From Nymphaea colorata (taxonomy: Eukaryota > Streptophyta > Magnoliopsida > Nymphaeales > Nymphaeaceae), in contig NC_045139.1 of the NCBI RefSeq assembly GCF_008831285.2, positions 5,926,704-5,990,703 of the forward strand: a stretch of DNA of 64,000 nt, written 5' to 3'. The notes under the pieces are model-generated. The model was not told where the DNA came from. It saw only the letters and a list, made by a program, of their open reading frames with translations, and did not search any database. A program made the position numbers and the translations under genes. Shown here piece after piece: positions 48,450 to 61,189 of the stretch. Position 1 is the stretch's first letter, and each line of letters begins with the position of its first letter.

Positions 48450-49215
48450 GTCAAATAGATCTGAGAGGCAAAGATATAAATCACTTGGATATAGATAGAG
48501 ACTTTTGCAGCTTTTTAGCTCTACCAATATAAAATCAGGTCCTCTTTGATGTATCTTCGGGTGATCAAGAGGGTTATCCCACCGTCCCAATGAGAGCCGA
48601 TGCTCCCTTCCTTCCCCATGCCCCTAAGGTCTAGTGTTGTGTTGGTATCAGGCGATGAGACCTCACATGCTTCAACTTATATGTAGAGACCCACCTCCTT
48701 TTTGATATAAGAGCCTAGCCCTCTGCAAGTAGACTTAAAGACACACAACATGAAAAGTTTCAATCTATGTGTTTGAGTTATATGCCCTTTGGAAGCCACT
48801 TCTAATGCATTTAGTAATGAAAATTCACTCTCTATTTTTACATAGTTAGGTTGACTTAAGATGTTAACTTGAAACAAGTCGCAGGTCCATTGTCAATTCA
48901 AACATGTTGCTTGCTATTACTCAAACATGTTCATAAATTTAAACTAATTCAGAAGGTTCATATGGCTAGCAGGTGGTGAGAGGGAAATACAAAGAGTGCC
49001 AAGTTGAAAATCATGGACGGAGCCCCAACCTCGGCGCTATTTCTCAAGGGCGTTGTTTTCAATGGCGGAGGTAGAAATTTTTGGCTAAAGGCACTAAGCG
49101 GCTGTTTGGAGAAAGAAGAGAAAAATTCTTCCATTAGTGGTCATAACTACACTTGAAGGTCCACCTACCTATCTGTTTAGAACCAAACACTCTTTTAATG
49201 CACCAAGAGAATAAA
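48450..49215. other. Intergenic, nothing recognised
   Basis: Unique AT-rich DNA without a supported gene. Confidence 0.5.
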
Positions 49216-49560
49216 AATCAAAAGAAGAGAAAGAGAGAAAGAGCATACAAAGATTTACGTGGTTCGAAGGGAGTATTTTCCTACATCCATGGTTGCCATA
49301 TAAAGCGGTTTTCACTGTCACGGAAAATTACAAAGTACAAGCCCAAACGGTCCCTCATGAATATGAAATTAAGGCAAAACACACGAAGCAAAAAATTAGT
49401 AAATTCTCTTACAAAAATTAAGAGAAGACAATCAAGTATGGATCAGACTCTACACTCCAACATCATCTGTAGTACAATGAAAACTCTAGGGCCTGGGCCT
49501 AGGTCCAGGGAGAGCACCTGTATGCCAGACCCACGCCCAGCCTCATTATCACTTTAGAAC
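49216..49560. mobile_element. Degraded LTR-retrotransposon fragment (Copia-like LTR)
   Basis: The words GATTTACGTGGTTCGAAG, CCTACATCCATGG and AAAATTACAAAGTACAAGCC recall the terminal-repeat text common to many plant Copia elements. No internal protein region or second LTR is seen. It is a short, old, broken fossil; the edges are approximate. Confidence 0.35.
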
Positions 49561-51214
49561 CTACAAGGCTGCCCCAATGTGGCTCCACCATTCCTTGTAT
49601 TCATAAGAATTTGAAGGCTTGTTTATAGTCACAAAAAACACGTTTTTTTTTTACTCGAAAAAATATGAGAAAATTAAGTGTTGTTTAAAACTTAAAAAAA
49701 TGTGTTTTTTTTTTAAAACGTTTAAAAAGAAAAAACTTTTAACACATTTTTTTTACTTTTTCCATTTTTTTAATTTTTCCCGCTTTTTAATGCCAAACAG
49801 TTTTTTTTTTTCATTTTGTATTTTTTATTTGTTAGAAATATACTTATCTTTTGATGTTTATGTTATTATTTTCTCACTTATTTTATTTTTCCATCATTTT
49901 TAGTTTTTTTAATATATTTTTCCTATTTTTTTCCATGCTCGCCGTATTATACCTGAGAAAAACCTTGTTGTCTCTGAAACATTATTTATCACTGCATTTA
50001 TAACAAACAAAAGCACAACCACCACACCACCATGACACTTTAGTATCACCTGCTCTATCACTGCTACAAATAAGAGTCATAAGAACTGCAAATGAAAAAA
50101 GTAGTTGTTCACAATCCAGATTGTTCATACATAGGAACTTCCTTGTGTAATCTTTTTTTTTTTACTTTTATTTTGGTGAACTAATACTCTTTATAGGATA
50201 CATAAAAGTTATATATAGCTGCAGATTGCTGAATTTCTTCATGTATGACACAAAAATCAGCAGCTCATCCAAAATGCAGTTTTAAAAGTTGGATAGCCAT
50301 GTTTGATAGCTTTAGATATGAGGTCTGAGGTTGATTTTAAGTCCACGTTAGGTTGAATGCACTGTTTAAACAAACAATAGATTTCTCACTTGGAGATCTC
50401 AAATCTGTGTTACCTTGTAAACAGCATGGATTTGTGAGGCCATGGCCTGGGATCTTAGATCCGAGGCTATCATACATAGACTAAAGGTCCTGATTGCATG
50501 CCTCAAATTTCAAATCAAGAGGCGATTTGAGATAATGGGATCTTAGATCCCTAGGTTGTGGGATCTCAGATTCGTTAATTTCAATGGGGATCTTAAGTCC
50601 CTTGCTGAAAGATCCCGAATATACAGTTCTTGCATCTTTACTATGGATGTGAAGCAGAACTAAAGATCTGTCAATTTGTTGAATAGCAAACCACTTAACT
50701 CTGAGATTCCAAAATCTGCCTATTGATAAAATCATGAATTTAGAGTGAGCACCACATGAATATACTCTTTGAATTTCAGATACGAAGGACCAAAATAGAT
50801 TATATACCATGATATTGCATGCATAAACTGCTGTGACATATATTCTCAACAATGTACAAGGAACAAATAAGAATGGAAATAAGAATGAATGAAGTTAATG
50901 ATACCAGAATATATTATATTAGGGCTGAGCCTGAACGGAGGGCCAAGATGCACGTTAGCAGCTTAGCTTAGCACTGTGGGGAGAGAGAGAGGGAGAGAAA
51001 GGTTTCTTTGCCCATCAAAAAACGAGAGAAAACACGAGAGGGGTTTCTTTTTATCCCCGAAGTGCAGGGAAGAAGGGCTTCTGAGTCCCTGAACGAGTTC
51101 CCGGCGAGCACCTTCTTTGTTGCCTCCGGCCTTTGGGCCCTTGGTATCATCGTTGCCCGCGTTCAGTCCCACTCTTTCCCGTCATTTGCCGCATTGCTGG
51201 CCACCGCCATAGCG
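49561..51214. other. Intergenic and RNA-binding protein gene 5' region
   Basis: A very T/A-rich stretch (49640-49920) with long poly-T and poly-A runs, then unique DNA. From about 50960 a GA-rich leader precedes the RRM gene. An in-frame ATG at 51008 lies within this probable 5' UTR. Confidence 0.5.
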
Positions 51215-54200
51215 ATGCCACCAAAGAGGAAATCCGCCACCACCCCGAGCCCGAGGGTCGCAACGCGGGCTTCAACCAGATCCTCCGCCAGGAGGCAGAA
51301 GACGTCGCCGGCCGTGCCCCCGCCGGAGGAAGAGTCTCCCAAGATCGTCCCACTCTCCCCAGAGGCGGCCGAAAATCCGTCCCAACAATCGGCCACGCCG
51401 CCAAGGCAACCGCCTTCTTCCGAGCAACCCGACGTTGCCATCTGCGAAGTAACACCTCAGCCTAAGCAGTCGGAGGATGTCTCCCCGCTAGCTCAGCATG
51501 GTATTCACCTATGGCTGTGCGTGCGTGCGTGCGTGCGTGCGTGTGTGTGTGTGTGTCTGTGTGTGATAATCTTGTTTAGTTTTCGTCCCAGGTCTAGAAG
51601 AGGCGGAGCCGATTGAGGTGGTGAAACCCCAACCCGAAGCCGTTGGAGCTGCACAAGAGGTCGTTCTTGAAACTGTGGTTGTGGAAACAAAAATGGAAAT
51701 TGTAGTAGAAGGAAATGAGGGAGGTCATGAACTGGGAAGCGTTAATCAGGACGAAGAAGAAGTTAAAGAAGGGACTAGAGAAGCTCAGCAGGAGGGAGAT
51801 GGGAAGATGGAAGTAGAACAAGTGCAAGCGCAAGGCGAGAATAACGAAAGAGAAGAGACCCAAGGAGAAGTTGGGAATAGAGAAGAAGAGGCTGAAAATG
51901 ATGGTATTGAAGATGTCGAGGTTGAAAGAGAGGGTAGGGATGGAGAAGTGGATGCTCAAGAAAAAGGGGCGGATGTTGAAGTAGAGTTTCAAGAAGAAGG
52001 TGGATATAAGGAAGCACAACAGGTCCGAGGAGAGGATGAGAAGAAAGAAGCAGAAGAGGTTGAAGGCGGGGTTGGAAATACAGAAGCAGAAGAGGTTCAT
52101 GGAGAGGAAGGAAATGAAGAGACAGAAAAGGTTAAAGCTGTAGATAGAAATGAAGAAGAAAATGAAGAAGCGGCTAACAAAAGAGGACATGGGAATGGAG
52201 AAGTAGGGTTTGAGGAAAAAGCGGGGGGAGAAGAAGCAGTTGAAATGGACGGTGGGCAAGGAGAAGTAGATGGAGGAGAGGAAGCAGGTGTTGCTGAAGC
52301 AGGAGGAGGGACGGGTGGAGAAGAAGCGGTTGAAGGGGAGGGTGGGCATGGAGAAGAGGAAGCAGGTGATGCTGAAGCTGGAGAACGGGAAGGGGAGAGA
52401 GAGGCCGATGAAGCACCAGTGCCAATCGAGGACCGGAAGAAGCAGAAGGAGTATGAGGTATTCATTGGAGGACTTGACAAGGATGTGGTTGAAGATGACT
52501 TGAGGAAAGTCTTTTCCGACGTTGGGGAGGTTGTCGAGGTCCGGTTGGTGAAGAAATCTCAGTCCCAAAAGAACAAAGGTTTCGCCTTCGTGAGATTTGC
52601 TACTGTTGAACAAGCTAAAAAAGCAACAACTGAACTCAAGTCCCTTAAGGTTTTTTTTCCCCTTTGATTTGCCGTTTATACTAAATATATACTCCTATGT
52701 TAACATCGATAGACTAACTTGTACTATTTAACATTTGTCATTCTTAGATTCTAAGGCGGATGTTATTTGCTAAATGTTGGTCTGCATTTTGTTACTAATA
52801 CTTACAAAATGATCTCTAGAAGCTTATATCCAATGAGTATGGCTCGAGGATTTATCAATCGATCTATTTATCTTGATTAAAACATTTGATCCTTGGCTGT
52901 AGTTTACTGCTTGTGTTCCTTTGTCTTAATCTTGACAAAGATGCAATCTAGTCTAAGGGTAGCAAAAGGGAAAAGTGCGTGGAAAAGGATTCCTCTTGGT
53001 CACAGTAGTCAGTAACAACTAAGATACATATCATGCAGGCGTTCTATCTCCTTTTTACAGCTGTCCTCAAATAATATGTACTAGGTTATCGATGAACTCT
53101 ACTAACTACTGTGGTTTATATTTTCTTCCATGTCAGTTTCTCCCCATGTTAATTGCTGTTTCTTGCCTCTCCTGTTTCACGTAGTCTTATCATGTGTCTA
53201 TTACATTATTTATTTTCCCTGGAAAACTATATATGCATATGTATGCTTTCCTTCAAGAAAGAAAAACAAGAAAAATGGATGACTGCGTATGAAAAGTATG
53301 TGTTACTGTTATCTAGTCCTCGTCTAGTTCACACCTGCAATTGGTGATCAAGAACAGCAGTTTCTTCTTTATACTGTTTTGGTTATGGTTCTAGTTCTCG
53401 GCACTAGGTTGGCAGGGGGTTGTTCTGTTAGGTTCAACTTCAGTTTGTCATATATATATATTTATCTATTTTTTGCTTCTTCACTAATAGTCTTAAAAAC
53501 TTAAACGTACTATGTCATGTCTTTGCTTATCAACATGTAGATAGATGCTATGCCTTGTTCTGCTCTATACCCCAAGTCTCTGTTTGTTCGAATGAGCATA
53601 ATTTGGTGACTCCCACTGTCATACATGAAAATGTACAATGTTTGGAGTTGACAGCCAGCATTCTTGAATGAAATCAGATAGAAATAATATATCTAACATG
53701 AACCTATTATACAGAAGCTTATTGGAAGTTATTGGGAGTTCTACATTCTAATAGGTTAGAGTCATATACTTGAAAACATAAAGGGTTACACTTAAGGGTA
53801 AGGTTTAAGCATGCTATAAATGTTTTCCTTTTACAAATAAATGAGGTATGGCATAACTAAGGCATATAGATTACATGATGTGGAGCAGGAAAGGTCCTTA
53901 CTGTGAGATGCATAAATTCATGCAAGTGAAATATACTTTCTTCTGGGCGTACAAGAACTTAGCTTTTTATGGAAAAAATGGGGCCTTCCGTTTTGATTAC
54001 TTCCCAAGCCAAGGGTTTGTTCATATGCTGATGTGCACAAGCAACAGTTACTGATGCCAAGTTTGATGTGTACCATACTCATTTAACTCAAATTATCTAG
54101 AAAAGGAGAAAACAAGATTGTGATAAATAATGAGATTGAGAGAAAAAAGGAAGTAAGTGGCTATTTTGTTTGCTGTAGCATCCTGTGGCCAATTCCCCAT

Positions 54201-54855
54201 ATGTGCATAGTGTGGTAAAGCCAAAAGGGGAGCTTTATTAGTTGGCATGGGATATCACACTTGGGATTATGTGATCTAACATGACTTTATGCATCACACT
54301 GTAAATCGAAAAGGAGAGCTTTATTAGTTGCAGGGGAGGTCATACTTGGGGTCTTGCTTATCTAAGAAGGCCTTAGTCCTGAAGTACAAAGCTTCACTTG
54401 GAGTGGTTTTGACACCAGGATAGCTTACTATGGAAAGGGACAATGTCTCTGCAACCACACACCCCATCCCGCCCAAAGGAAAAAAAGGAAGAAAAAATCT
54501 AACATGGGATAGAATCAGAAATTTTCCTCATCAATTCTGAAACGAGCACAGAAGAAGGCAGGTGAGAAAATAGATAAATTTAATGTTTCTTCAACTCAAC
54601 CACCAAGATATTGAGGTACTTAGGATTCTGAAACCAGTTCTCCAAAATAAATTTTATTCGAAATTAAGTTTATAAAAGATGATAATTTATGAGTCTCATG
54701 CATGAAGCTGCATGGCCACAGAATGCACATATATGCTGCAGTGTACATAATTATATATATTCTAACAGAGGAAGGAGATAAAGGAGCTGTCAAGTCAATG
54801 TCTTGTTCCAACTTCCAAGCTTCAGTTGAGCAACTTATTTTGTGTGTGTATGTAT

Positions 54856-54913
<58 letters not shown>

Positions 54914-55190
54914 ATAAATCTATCCACTTGGTTGGTCCTTTCATTTATTTCTTCATTGATCCTATTGAGAGACACCATAAATCTATCCACTTGGTAGGTT
55001 CTTCATCGATCCTATTGAAAACGAAATCTTTCTCTTATTTATGCTTAAAAAATTCAATGATTTAGTAGTAATAAAAAGTTATTAGCATCTCTATCCCCCT
55101 ATCTAGGTAAAATTTGGGTTAAATATGATTCAATGGACTAAAAGAGGTGGAGGTCTATTAAGACTACAGTTAATATATGTGCTTATGGGA

Positions 55191-55226
<36 letters not shown>

Positions 55227-58200
55227 ACACACCCACACACTCTATAACTGGATCCTAACAATCAATTACTATGATAACTCAAACAGCTTCCTCTATCTCT
55301 CGCTTCTGAGAGGATTGTTTCAGTTGTCCCAAGCATCAGTTTTCCTTATCTAGTTTCCCTATACATATCCTCAATAACAATAGATATAAACAAGTCATGG
55401 ATGGGAAGGTAAAACTAAAAGTATATGTTACATTTTGGATCTACATTGACCATTTTGTCAAGTTTAAATCTGTTATTTATCCTTGAAAATTATGGTTCTT
55501 ATAAATGCACATTCTCTCTCTCTCTCTCTCTGTCATGCTCTTCATCTTTGACGGTTAATCAATGTGCATTCATGAAAAGTTTAAAATATTTTAGGATAAT
55601 GAATTAGTACTGTTAAATTTTGCATTATCTATCAATGATCAATCAGATTTTAGTCATGGATGTAACGTGTGCTTTGATCTACCTTCCTTCTTTCCATATA
55701 ACTTATAAATTATGGTTTTTAGTTTTTATCAAGTTAAGGCTTTTGTGGTTATTATGAATTATTAAGAAGCACAGAATTCTGTTGGTAAAGCTTTGAGGGG
55801 GTTTGCTTCACCAAGAGTTTCAGATTATTCGCTTTATGCGGTTACTTATGTTTACCTTCATGCATTTGAAGCATCGATTGTGAACTTTCAGATTATTTGG
55901 TCATATTGGATGCTCTATTAGAAACTATACTTTCACATGTTTGAAGCTTCGGTTTGTGAACTATGTTGGCCAGACCTCCCCACATGGTTTGTGTAAATCT
56001 AGGCCACTTGTAAAATGAAAGTTGCTCAACGGTCTCATGCTTCAGGTTCTGTTTGAAACCACTCTGTTCTATGGTCTATTGCTGGACATCTTCACATGGT
56101 GGTGTCAATATTGTCATATCTAGATCTTGAAATGTATTTCCAATTTTCCAGTTTATTCATGTTAGTGCAGCATTGTCTTTTTTGTTCGGTTGTTCTTGTT
56201 GGTTGTCTTAAGCAACAGATAAATTTTGCAGATTAATGGCAAGGTTTGTGGAGTAACAAGAAACAATGACAATGAAACACTGTATTTACGCAACATATGC
56301 AAAACATGGACCACATCTGATGTAGGTTTTCTCCTTCTCTCTGCATCTTTTATCCTACTTTATGGCTCGAGACTATTTTATGCTGAGTTCTCTATATGTA
56401 GCTAAAGTTTTTCTTTTATGCAGCTGCTTGAAAAACTTAAATCTTATGAAATTGAGAACCTTGTGGATGCTCACCTGATTGATGATCCTGATAATAAAGG
56501 GAAAAATAGAGGCTATGCATTTTTGGAATTCAGTACTCATATGGATGCAGTTTCTGCATGTACTAAACTACAGAAAAGAGGGATTTCTTTTGGAACAGAT
56601 TCTCCTGCAGAAGTAGCTTTTGCAAAATCTGCTGTTCAGCCAGACGAGGAGGTTATGGCTCAGGTATTGCTTTTATTTTATTTTAAACTGCATGTCCTTT
56701 GGTATTACTTGCTCTTTAAGTGAGGCTATTTATATATGGAACTGTGGATTACAGAACATGCTATTTTCTTGCTGCTATGTTCTGTTCAGTCTCTCATCAT
56801 CATATTTCTCTGAAGAAGTATACAGCTAGGGCATGATTTGATAAGTTGATGTTTCAGGTAAAATCTGTTTTCTTAGATGGATTGTCTGCTAACTGGGACG
56901 AGGAATATGTAAAGGAACAGCTTATGAAGTATGGTGAAATTGAAAAGGTTGAACTTGCTCGTGATATGCCTACTGCCAAGCGAAAAGATTTTGCTTTTGT
57001 TTGTTTTACAACACGAGATGCGGCATTGGCTTGTATAGATGGGGTTAACAAGGATGGTATTTGTAATGATGGTGACAAGGTAGGGCATTTATTGATCAAC
57101 TGCAATGCATTTAATCTGCCTCTTTTCGTCACATTTTTGGTTTCTTCCAGGTAATGGTGAAGGCCTCACTCCGGAAACCTTTGCAGAACCGAAAGCCATC
57201 TGCAAGAGGTGGATGGAAGGGAGTTAGCAGAGTTCAGGAGGGACAAAGAAGAAACTACGCACCAGTAAGGTCCTCTGGTTATGGTGGACGTGGCCACTAT
57301 TACACGGGAGAAAGAGGATACAGGAAAGAATTTCCTCCCTCTTCTGGAAGGGCTGGCTCATGGCAAGGAAGAGATTTTGAGAGGAGGGCACCAAGTACGT
57401 TCCCTTTTCTTAACAAAAGTTTTTTTGCTAGTTCAATCTACCAACTTGTGGATTGAATTATTTTTGCAGCATATCCATATGGTGGTGGCAGATCAAGACC
57501 TAGATATGTGGAAGAGAACAGACCTGAAAGGCACATGTCAGGTCGTCGGGAGGAATATCCTGCTCCATATCCTGGTTTTTCTTCTCAGAGGCAATACCCT
57601 GAAAATGCATATGGTCCTCACTATCAGCATTATGAGACCAGCATGCCAAGCGGACATGCATATCCACAACTTTCAGGATCTAAGCGACCTTACTCTGGTG
57701 TTGTAAGTTTGACAGAAAAAGATACTCTTTGCTGAAGTTTGTCTGCAATCTGCACGTCCTAATACTTTGGCTAAGGCCTTAAACTTGTCTTTTTTAGAGC
57801 GAAGAGGCATTATATGGAAGGCGTAATAGGGGGCGTGCAGATACAGGAGTGGAACCTGTTCAGCCTCAAGGGAGTATGTCACAGTCACAGTCACAGTCAC
57901 AGTCACAGTCATACGGCTCATATCCCAGGTGCGCATTCAACTTGTTGCATCCCTTCACTCGTTTATCTGTCGTTAGAACAACTGCTTGATCAGCATAAAC
58001 TGAACATAACATTCTCATCCCCATTTACCAAAGTTCTATCTTAGGTTATCTGAAATTTCTTTGGCCTTCGTTTGCAATTTTTTTTATGTTGTCAACTCTA
58101 TTGTTTCTAAATCTATTGAGAACTCAGCAGGATTATTCCTGAGGATCATCATGCTTATGGAAATACAACCCAGAGTTATGGAAACCAGTCAAACCACTAC

Positions 58201-58236
58201 TTGTCTGGAAGTGGCAACTCCAGATCATATTACTGA
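51215..58236 (+). CDS. Triple-RRM RNA-binding protein, hnRNP Q/R-like (At2g44710 type)
   Basis: Nine exons (51215-51500, 51592-52649, 56232-56321, 56424-56663, 56858-57079, 57151-57394, 57470-57702, 57798-57928, 58131-58236) join in phase to 869 residues. The N-terminus (MPPKRKSATTPSPRV) is basic and Ser/Pro-rich. Residues of about 97-375 are almost entirely Glu/Gly/Val-rich acidic repeats. RRM1 covers about 383-455 (YEVFIGGLD, KGFAFVRF), RRM2 about 465-545 (TLYLRNI, RGYAFLEF) and RRM3 about 561-635 (SVFLDGL, KDFAFVCF). The C-terminal 230 residues are rich in Arg, Gly, Tyr and Ser, with GSKRPYSGV as in Arabidopsis At2g44710 (from memory) and a (SQ)n run. Such proteins bind RNA in the nucleus; the targets here are unknown. 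An in-frame ATG at 51008 would add 69 residues with no family support. Intron 2 is 3.6 kb. Confidence 0.92.
54221..54365. repeat. Imperfect tandem duplication in RRM gene intron 2
   Basis: GGAGCTTTATTAGTTGGCATGG and the following CACACTTGGG recur about 80 bp later as GAGAGCTTTATTAGTTGCAGG and CATACTTGGG. Confidence 0.6.
54841..54910. repeat. (GT)n(GA)n microsatellite in RRM gene intron 2
   Basis: A GT run with two TATG interruptions followed by 15 GA units. Confidence 0.95.
54911..55021. repeat. 63 bp tandem duplication in RRM gene intron 2
   Basis: ACCATAAATCTATCCACTTGG occurs at 54911 and again at 54974, each followed by a variant of TTCATCGATCCTATTGA. It begins exactly at the end of the GA microsatellite. 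Confidence 0.8.
55191..55226. repeat. (CT)n microsatellite in RRM gene intron 2
   Basis: CT run with one TT interruption, followed by ACACACCC. Confidence 0.95.
57886..57911 (+). repeat. In-frame CAGTCA repeat encoding Ser-Gln
   Basis: Inside exon 8 of the RRM gene the hexamer CAGTCA is repeated about five times and encodes alternating Gln and Ser before YGSYPR. Its length could vary between individuals without changing frame. Confidence 0.85.
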
Positions 58237-60228
58237 ACTGCAAGGTTTGTCACATTGCTTCTCCCTTGCACCCCCATCCACAAAATTCATCTTTCTGTTA
58301 CGTGCTTTCATGCTTGTTTGTTCGTCTCTTATTGTTTGTTCGTCTCTTATTAATTGTAAGCTAGTTAATATGATATAATGGTCAGTTTTGGTTGGCCATC
58401 TATTATGAACAAGGACGGCATCTTTTTGAAAAATAAAATCGGTCGATATTCACATTCACATTGATTGATGCCAACGGTTGCAGCATTGCACTAACTGGAG
58501 AAATTTTCCTGATTAAATTACTCTACATTTTTATGCAATGGCTAGTCTAAACGGCAAACGCAAGCCCACTGTAACTTTGCTTCAAAAGATGCTTCGTACC
58601 TTCTTTTGGACTAAAGAAATATCCGTCAAGAGCTGCGACCGGTGAAAAATGAATGTGGTAGAAACTGGTTGGCCACCAGTCGCTCCTAGCAATCACTGGC
58701 TATTGTTTTTTCTTTCAGTTCACTTCAGCGGCAATGAATCAGAGGCACTCCTTTAACTCAGATTGTCTGTGCTGTTCCTCGAGCTATATCTGAAGCTCCT
58801 CTGCATCTGTTGCCTTCATATTGTGCTTGAAGATTGCATCTGTTCTCAATTGATTCGGTATTGCCATATTCACCGTCGTCTTTGTTGGTTTCAGGACACT
58901 CTCATCATAGGGTTCATTTGGCAATCCGTTTGTGGCGTATCACATGCTATGGACGTTGTAATGAAGATGGAATCTTGAGCACCAGACGGGAGAAGGCATT
59001 ATATGATTTATCAAACAGGAAGAATCCATCCACTCCTCAACTCCAATCTCGTGGTTCACATGGCTTGATCACATTCCACTGTTCAAAATTCTGTCTTCTA
59101 TGACCTGCTTCTACTTCTTCCTTTTCTTGCTCCATGTCAACATATTTACAGTGGATGTCCGGTAGTTAAGATCAGTTTTGAGCTGTTATACATGAACAGT
59201 TGACCGCTGGTCCATGCGGATATGTTTCGTACATGGATGAGCTAGCGTGTGTGTTTTATGTGCGCATGTGATGACATCAGATTAATAATAACACTTTATT
59301 ATACAATTAATTGTTCACATTTCTGTAAAAATGAACAAGGACACATGCAATTTAATGTATTTAAAAATATATATATATATATATAATACCCCTAGCATCA
59401 ATGTCAAAAGCTGATTTTAAGGGCTCTTAAGATCCGTGAGGGTCGTTCCCTAACTGAGTTGCATAACCTATTTCCCTATCTCTTTGACAAAGTGTTGTGT
59501 GCATTAAGGCTTAATGATGGTACCAGTGCTGGTTCTGGAATTTTACCGTCAGGATCATCATGGCAATTTACCTCATAAAGAAGAATATAATGTATGACAA
59601 TTCTCGAGGCAATGGCGCTAGCCCTCAAAATTCTGCAACCAAGATGGTTATTCAATAGCAAAGCCCCTCTCAAAATTCAGCCCTCGATGGCACCAAATTG
59701 TTTCAAAGCGGACGTTCTGTTTCAAAGTGGAAAATGGAAGGCCGTATTCATCGAAAATGGATGCTTCCTTTACAAGTGGTGTTATTGCTGATGAATCAAT
59801 TACCAATGCAATCTCTCCGCCCTTCGAGGACGTAACCAATGCTTTGGACAATCTTTATTTCTTATGATCTTGTCGGGCTGTAAATTTGTTGTCAATAAAA
59901 AATCTGATCGGGTCAATGGTTCTAATGAACCCAAAGTTGCGATTGCCAACATGATATGTGAGCAGGTGAGGTTCAGAATCAAACAGGTTCCGTGTAAGAA
60001 AATATTTGTAAAATTATCATACGTCAAGATTGTGCTAGCTAAGAACGTGTAAGTGTAAGTGATTTCCTCCTGAGTTACCAGTTGGATACAACCTACAGAT
60101 GACACTAGTTTGACGCTTGAACTTTGTACATGATATAAAGAATGTTTTTATTCTGGAGTAAAAATGATTTTTATGGATTGGTGTCGTTTTTCCAAGGTCT
60201 TCTACTTGGATTTATCAATAAAAATTTA

Positions 60229-60263
<35 letters not shown>

Positions 60264-60469
60264 GAAATGAAGGCCTTGAAATTATATAACATGTGACCAT
60301 AAGAGGAATTCGAGAGGCTGAAATTCATTGGTGACCTTATCACTTTTGCTGGCACGCGCATAACTCTGTGGCCATTATATCCTCAATACTAAAGCAACAA
60401 AAGTTCTAACTCCTAAGAACATCCACTTCTCCCTCGTTCAAACCAGGTGAGAGAGAGCAGAGGTCAACC
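58237..60469. other. RRM gene 3' UTR (possibly spliced) and intergenic DNA
   Basis: After the stop, GAACTGCAAG is followed by GTTTGTC, and TTTCTTTCAG occurs at about 58710-58719, so a 3' UTR intron is plausible. UTR text probably continues to about 59300. The rest is AT-rich, with a (CT)n(TA)n microsatellite at 60230-60263 shortly before the ATP synthase gene. Short ORFs at 59470-60100 show no recognised domain. Confidence 0.4.
60230..60263. repeat. Compound (CT)n(TA)n microsatellite upstream of ATP synthase delta gene
   Basis: CT run passing directly into a TA run about 200 bp before the start codon. Confidence 0.95.
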
Positions 60470-61189
60470 ATGGATGCCCTCCCGTCCTCCTCCACCCTGA
60501 TAGGCACAGGTATTCGATCCTCAATCTTAGCTCCAAGACCTAATGAGCACACGGTAGTAAGCCTAAGGCCCTCAGCCTTTGTGTCACCCTCCTCTCACTT
60601 AGCTTCTACAGCTTCTTCTTTCCACACCAAGCCCTCCTCTGCCACCAGAGCAGCTCAACAACCGGTGAACAATTTCCCTCAATCTTCCTCTCAATATTTC
60701 TTACCAAGTGCTCGCGGAATCCACTGCCATAGAGCTGCCACCGGCTATGCCGCTGCCCTCGTCGATATTGCTCAACTGGACAATGCAATTGACAGGTTTG
60801 CAGATGATGTTTCCAGGCTCAGAGGCCTGCTTAGAAGCAGTGGACTGCATGCCATCTTGGTCGATCCCTCCATTGAAGGCCCGGCGAAGAAAGGTTTGGT
60901 GAGAGCGGTCGCCGGTCTCTCAGATCTTCACAAGCGTCTAGTCTTCTTCTTAAACATGATAATTGACAAGGGCAAGGTCGGTTTGGTGGGGGAAATTCTG
61001 AAGGAGTTTGAGAAGATTTATGATGAACTGAGTGGCACCATGGTTGTAATGGTTGCATCAAGGAAGAAACTGGAGGAGGAGGAGGCTCTAAAGATAGCAC
61101 AAATGGTGCAGAGGAGGAATGGTGCAAAGAAGGTCAAGGTAAAGAATGTAGTAAATGAGATGCTCCATGAAGCTTATGCCGTCAACTAG
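60470..61189 (+). CDS. ATP synthase delta chain-like protein, chloroplastic
   Basis: Intronless frame of 239 residues starting MDALPSSSTLIGTG. The first 85 or so residues are Ser/Pro/Arg-rich with few acids, a plastid transit peptide. The OSCP/delta domain follows: ATGYAAALVDIAQ, a helical region with VSRLRGLL and LVDPSIEGPAKKGLVRAV, then HKRLVFFLNMIIDKGKVGLV and GEILKEFEKIYDELSGTMVV. The delta subunit joins CF1 to the CF0 stalk in thylakoid ATP synthase. Where family members have a last block resembling VAGFTIRYG...KLIDMSVKKQLE, this copy diverges after KVKVKNVV and stops at LHEAYAVN, so about 35 residues of the usual C-terminus are missing. The start was chosen as the first ATG, within GGTCAACCATGGATG context. 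It is probably a divergent paralogue; whether it works in the complex is open. Confidence 0.87.
   Translation: MDALPSSSTLIGTGIRSSILAPRPNEHTVVSLRPSAFVSPSSHLASTASSFHTKPSSATRAAQQPVNNFPQSSSQYFLPSARGIHCHRAATGYAAALVDIAQLDNAIDRFADDVSRLRGLLRSSGLHAILVDPSIEGPAKKGLVRAVAGLSDLHKRLVFFLNMIIDKGKVGLVGEILKEFEKIYDELSGTMVVMVASRKKLEEEEALKIAQMVQRRNGAKKVKVKNVVNEMLHEAYAVN

Noticed and set aside
51008-51214. N-terminal extension of the RRM protein from an upstream in-frame ATG
   Set aside because: The extra 69 residues are not family-like, and MPPKRKS matches the usual start; it is treated as 5' UTR.
51594-52613. 339-codon minus-strand ORF opposite the acidic exon of the RRM gene
   Set aside because: It is the shadow of Glu-rich codons: the antisense of GAA/GAG reads Phe, Leu and Ser. 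The plus strand is confirmed by splice phase and RRM homology.
59470-60100. Overlapping short ORFs as an RNase H-like retroelement remnant
   Set aside because: Only vague resemblance; no catalytic pattern could be placed with confidence.
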